This document shows, piece after piece, positions 6,644-9,502 of a DNA stretch of 9,502 nt. The notes under the pieces were generated by a model. It saw only the letters and a list, made by a program, of their open reading frames with translations, did no database searches and was not told the DNA's origin. Origin of the DNA: Bacteroidaceae bacterium (GTDB taxonomy: Bacteria > Bacteroidota > Bacteroidia > Bacteroidales > Bacteroidaceae). Every line of letters starts with the position of its first letter. Within the stretch, counting starts at the first letter, position 1. Location: positions 1 to 9,502 of the forward strand of contig JAQWAN010000057.1 in NCBI GenBank assembly GCA_028707655.1. Direction: 5' to 3'. Both the position numbers and the translations under genes were made by a program.

Positions 6644-7639
6644 ATGAAATTACCTGGTAAAATAGCCATCATTGGCGGAGGTAGTTGGGCTACAGCAATA
6701 GCAAAAATGGTAATGGGCAAAGACCAAGAGATTAATTGGTATATGCGCAGAGAAGATAGAATTGAAGAGTTTAAACGCTGGGGACACAACCCAGCGTATC
6801 TTACTAGTGTGCGATTTAACACCAAAAAGATTAATTTCTACTCCTCTATTAACGACGTTGTAAAAAACTCGGATACGCTCATTTTTGCAACACCATCTCC
6901 TTACCTGAAATCGCATCTTAAAAAGTTGCGAACGAAGATTAAGGATAAATTTATTGTAACGGCAATAAAAGGTATTGTTCCCGATGAGAACCTTATCGTT
7001 TCAGACTATTTTACCTCCTACTACAGCGTGCCAGCAGAAAATATGGCGGTTATGGCGGGTCCATGTCATGCGGAAGAGGTTGCACTGGAACGACTTTCGT
7101 ACCTAACAATCGCTTGTCCAGATACGGATAAAGCCCAACTTTTTGCTAGACGATTAACCTGTCACTATATAAAAACCTCTATCTGTAAGGATGTTGCAGG
7201 TATAGAATATGCATCTGTTCTTAAAAATGTATATGCTATAGCAGCAGGTATTTGTAGCGGACTAAAATATGGAGATAATTTTCAAGCGGTGCTGATGTCA
7301 AACGCCATTCAAGAGATGCAACGTTTTCTCGACTCTGTCCATCCTATAGACAGACAGGTTAACGATTCGGTCTATCTGGGCGATTTACTTGTTACCTCCT
7401 ATTCCAATTTCAGCCGTAATAGGGCTTTTGGAACAATGGTAGGTAAAGGATACTCCGTGAAAAGTGCACAAATAGAGATGGAAATGATTGCAGAGGGCTA
7501 TTATGGCACTAAGTGTATCAAAGAACTAAACAGTCATTACCATGTAAACATGCCTATTGTAGATGCCGTTTACAATATTCTCTACGAACGCATCTCTCCA
7601 CGTATTGAGGTAAAGCTACTAACAGATTCATTTAGATAA
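6644..7639 (+). CDS. gpsA: NAD(P)-dependent glycerol-3-phosphate dehydrogenase
   Basis: Reduces dihydroxyacetone phosphate to sn-glycerol 3-phosphate, the backbone precursor for membrane phospholipids; cytoplasmic. The N-terminal Rossmann nucleotide-binding loop is GGGSWATA (11-18). The conserved AIKG (107-110) carries Lys109, GPCHAEEV (139-146) is the family GPshAxEV segment, and LKNVYAIAAGICSGLKYGDN (193-212) contains the catalytic lysine Lys194. GDLLVTSYSNFSRNRAFG (246-263) matches the C-terminal substrate-binding signature, including its SRN arginine. At 331 residues it has normal length. One departure: the helix after GDN reads LMSNAIQEM (217-225), where E. coli-type enzymes have an LITRG-like sequence. 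It starts 40 bases after lysS with no terminator between, and 27 bases before pgi, so it is probably cotranscribed. The ATG is preceded by an A-rich GAAAAAAGAGTAT rather than a strong Shine-Dalgarno site. Confidence 0.97.
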   Translation: MKLPGKIAIIGGGSWATAIAKMVMGKDQEINWYMRREDRIEEFKRWGHNPAYLTSVRFNTKKINFYSSINDVVKNSDTLIFATPSPYLKSHLKKLRTKIKDKFIVTAIKGIVPDENLIVSDYFTSYYSVPAENMAVMAGPCHAEEVALERLSYLTIACPDTDKAQLFARRLTCHYIKTSICKDVAGIEYASVLKNVYAIAAGICSGLKYGDNFQAVLMSNAIQEMQRFLDSVHPIDRQVNDSVYLGDLLVTSYSNFSRNRAFGTMVGKGYSVKSAQIEMEMIAEGYYGTKCIKELNSHYHVNMPIVDAVYNILYERISPRIEVKLLTDSFR

Positions 7640-7666
7640 AGACAAACTAACTATAGACTTAAGAAT

Positions 7667-9010
7667 ATGGGAACTATCAAGCTAGACATTGAAAAAACGT
7701 TCAATTTCATTTCAAAAGGAGCAGTAGATGCTTATAAAGATAAAGTAGCTTCATGTATGGAGCTTTTAGAAAAGGGAACTGGTAAAGGAAGTGATTTTTT
7801 GGGATGGTTACACCTCCCCTCTTCTATTGATGAGGAACAAATCAACAGCATTAAAGCTACGGCTAAACGATTGCAAGAGAATTGCGACTATGTGGTTGTA
7901 GCGGGCATCGGAGGAAGCTATTTAGGAGCTAGAGCGGTTATCGAATCTATGGTCAATTGCTTTCAACACCTAATGCCATCCAATGGAATTCCTACCATCC
8001 TCTTTGCTGGTCATAACATTGGAGAAGACTACTTGTATGAACTAACTTCTTTCTTGAAAGATAAGAAATTTGGTATCATAAACATCTCTAAATCGGGTAC
8101 AACAACAGAAACAGCTTTGGCTTTTCGTCTGCTCAAAAAACAATGCGAGGATCAACGAGGAAAAGAGGAAGCTAAACAAGTTATCGTAGCGGTTACAGAT
8201 GCTAGAAAAGGTGCTGCACGTATCACTGCAGATAAAGAGGGATACGAATCGTACACTATTCCGGATAATGTAGGTGGTCGTTTTTCTGTTCTTACACCCG
8301 TAGGATTACTTCCTATTGCTGTAGCAGGTATCGATATTGCAGCATTTGTTAAGGGCGCTAAAGATGCAGAAATAACTTGCGGACAAGGGGTTCCTTTTTG
8401 GAATAACCCAGCAGCTGTTTATGCAGCCACAAGAAATGAACTCTATAAACAGGGAAAGAAAATTGAGATATTAGTTAATTTCCAACCTAAACTACATTAT
8501 GTAATGGAGTGGTGGAAACAACTATATGGGGAATCAGAGGGTAAAGAGAATAAGGGTATTTTCCCTGCTGCTGTTGACTTTTCAACCGATTTACACTCTA
8601 TGGGACAATGGATTCAAGAAGGAGAACGCTCTATCTTTGAAACGGTTATCTCTGTGGAACAGACCAACCATACCTTAAAAGTGCCATCGGATAGCGCAAA
8701 CCTAGACGGATTAAATTTCTTAGCAGGTAAACGTATTGACGAGGTTAACAAGATGGCGGAACTGGGCACACAATTGGCACATGTGGACGGAAATGTACCC
8801 AATATACATGTGGTTATTGAAAAACTGGACGAATATACCATTGGACAATTGCTTTATTTCTTTGAAAAAGCATGTGGTATTAGCGGTTATCTACTGGACG
8901 TTAACCCATTCAATCAACCAGGCGTAGAAGCATACAAGAAAAACATGTTTGCTCTTCTCAATAAACCTGGATATGAAGAGGAATCTAAAGAAATACAACA
9001 AAAATTATAA
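7667..9010 (+). CDS. pgi: Glucose-6-phosphate isomerase (short, Bacillus-type)
   Basis: Interconverts glucose 6-phosphate and fructose 6-phosphate in glycolysis and gluconeogenesis; cytoplasmic. It has two SIS-type sugar-isomerase folds. The first carries GIGGSYLGARA (80-90) and the phosphate-binding SKSGTTTE (141-148). NVGGRFSVLTPVGLLP (201-216) is PGI signature 1, and GYLLDVNPFNQPGVEAYKK (407-425) is signature 2 with the catalytic lysine Lys424. The base-catalyst glutamate is probably Glu289 in LYGESEG (286-292), and the ring-opening histidine probably His310 in TDLHSMGQ (307-314). At 447 residues it matches the short Bacillus-type form (about 450), not the roughly 550-residue enterobacterial and eukaryotic form. 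It is the third gene of the probable lysS-gpsA-pgi transcript, 27 bases after gpsA, and is followed by a terminator-like hairpin. No anomalies seen. Confidence 0.98.
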   Translation: MGTIKLDIEKTFNFISKGAVDAYKDKVASCMELLEKGTGKGSDFLGWLHLPSSIDEEQINSIKATAKRLQENCDYVVVAGIGGSYLGARAVIESMVNCFQHLMPSNGIPTILFAGHNIGEDYLYELTSFLKDKKFGIINISKSGTTTETALAFRLLKKQCEDQRGKEEAKQVIVAVTDARKGAARITADKEGYESYTIPDNVGGRFSVLTPVGLLPIAVAGIDIAAFVKGAKDAEITCGQGVPFWNNPAAVYAATRNELYKQGKKIEILVNFQPKLHYVMEWWKQLYGESEGKENKGIFPAAVDFSTDLHSMGQWIQEGERSIFETVISVEQTNHTLKVPSDSANLDGLNFLAGKRIDEVNKMAELGTQLAHVDGNVPNIHVVIEKLDEYTIGQLLYFFEKACGISGYLLDVNPFNQPGVEAYKKNMFALLNKPGYEEESKEIQQKL

Positions 9011-9029
9011 GTAATATCAATCCTAACAT

Positions 9030-9071
9030 AAAGATAGAGTAAGAGGTTGTTTCTTTTTACTCTATTTTTTT
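9030..9071 (+). terminator. Intrinsic terminator after pgi
   Basis: ATAGAGTAA (9034-9042) pairs perfectly with TTACTCTAT (9057-9065) around a 14-base loop and is followed directly by TTTTTT (9066-9071). The stem can extend outward by further A-T and one G-T pair into the T-run. It lies 23 bases after the pgi stop and ends 17 bases before the next start codon. It therefore probably ends or attenuates the lysS-gpsA-pgi transcript. Confidence 0.75.
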
Positions 9072-9088
9072 GAATTATACAAAAGAAC

Positions 9089-9502
9089 ATGGACACTACA
9101 CCGATACAAAAATACTTGGCAGCAAACAATTTCGAAGATTTTCAGCTAAAAGCTGTACTTTTTGATATGGATGGTGTTTTATTTGATTCCATGCCACACC
9201 ATGCTGAATCTTGGCATAACGTGATGGAACAACACGGTATGAACCTAAGCAAAGAGGAGGCCTATCTACACGAAGGAAGAACAGGGGCATCCACCATTAA
9301 TCTGGTTGCAGAAGAGCAGTTGGGACATACACTGCGACAAGATGAGATTCAACTTATCTACAAAGAAAAGACGCTGGAATTTAATCATTTACCGGAACCT
9401 AAACGAATGTCGGGTGCGTGGGATGTGATCAAACAGATAAAAGAGGATAAACTAAAGGTTATGGTTGTAACGGGATCGGGACAAACATCGCTACTAGACC
9501 GC
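9089..9502 (+). CDS. HAD-superfamily hydrolase, beta-phosphoglucomutase/phosphatase-like, N-terminal 138 residues (continues past right edge)
   Basis: A haloacid-dehalogenase-fold enzyme that dephosphorylates, or moves phosphate on, a small metabolite through an aspartyl-phosphate intermediate. HAD motif I is FDMDGVLFDS (25-34), with nucleophile Asp26 and acid/base Asp28. An alpha-helical cap region follows (about 36-105), then motif II at VVTGS (126-130) with Thr128. The order motif I, helical cap, motif II fits subfamily I, the group of beta-phosphoglucomutase and phosphoglycolate phosphatase. Motifs III and IV would lie beyond the edge, so substrate and mutase-versus-phosphatase activity cannot be decided. 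About 20 residues (MDTTPIQKYL onward) precede the core strand, somewhat more than the minimal family N-terminus. An in-frame TGA at 9071-9073 supports the ATG. It lies 78 bases after pgi, past a terminator-like hairpin, with no clear TAnnTTTG box of its own, so it may depend on readthrough. Confidence 0.9.
   Translation, partial: MDTTPIQKYLAANNFEDFQLKAVLFDMDGVLFDSMPHHAESWHNVMEQHGMNLSKEEAYLHEGRTGASTINLVAEEQLGHTLRQDEIQLIYKEKTLEFNHLPEPKRMSGAWDVIKQIKEDKLKVMVVTGSGQTSLLDR

Overview
The window reads as ordinary chromosomal DNA from a member of the Bacteroidota, most likely order Bacteroidales. Four things point there. The sequence is AT-rich. Several genes are preceded by TAnnTTTG boxes, the -7 element of Bacteroidota promoters. 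Start codons sit behind A-rich leaders rather than clear Shine-Dalgarno sites. The protein variants also fit: a lysyl-tRNA synthetase of about 576 residues with a C-terminal extension, and a short Bacillus-type glucose-6-phosphate isomerase. Genus and species cannot be read from this stretch.

Layout. The left third is on the minus strand. It holds the first 461 residues of an OPT-family oligopeptide transporter, cut by the left edge, and a complete SulP-family anion transporter with a C-terminal STAS domain. The 274 bases between them hold two related hairpins about 60 bases apart, a strong GC-rich terminator hairpin, and a promoter-like box for the OPT gene. At about 3330-3467 a divergent promoter region separates sulP from aroC (chorismate synthase) on the plus strand. 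aroC ends in an AT-rich terminator-like hairpin. A 328-base gap follows without a credible ORF, containing two promoter-like boxes, a short pentamer repeat and two hairpins. Then come lysS, gpsA and pgi, tightly spaced on the plus strand (gaps of 40 and 27 bases) and probably one transcript. After pgi there is a terminator-like hairpin and then the first 138 residues of a HAD-superfamily phosphatase/phosphomutase, cut by the right edge.

How the genes relate. Most are housekeeping genes. AroC finishes the shikimate pathway. LysS charges tRNA-Lys. GpsA makes sn-glycerol 3-phosphate for phospholipids from the glycolytic intermediate DHAP. Pgi interconverts glucose-6-P and fructose-6-P. The HAD enzyme probably acts on a small phosphorylated metabolite. 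The two left-hand genes are membrane transporters with no visible functional link to the rest. I see no defence system, mobile element, CRISPR array, tRNA or rRNA. The least explained sequence is the structured lysS upstream region and the paired hairpins downstream of sulP.
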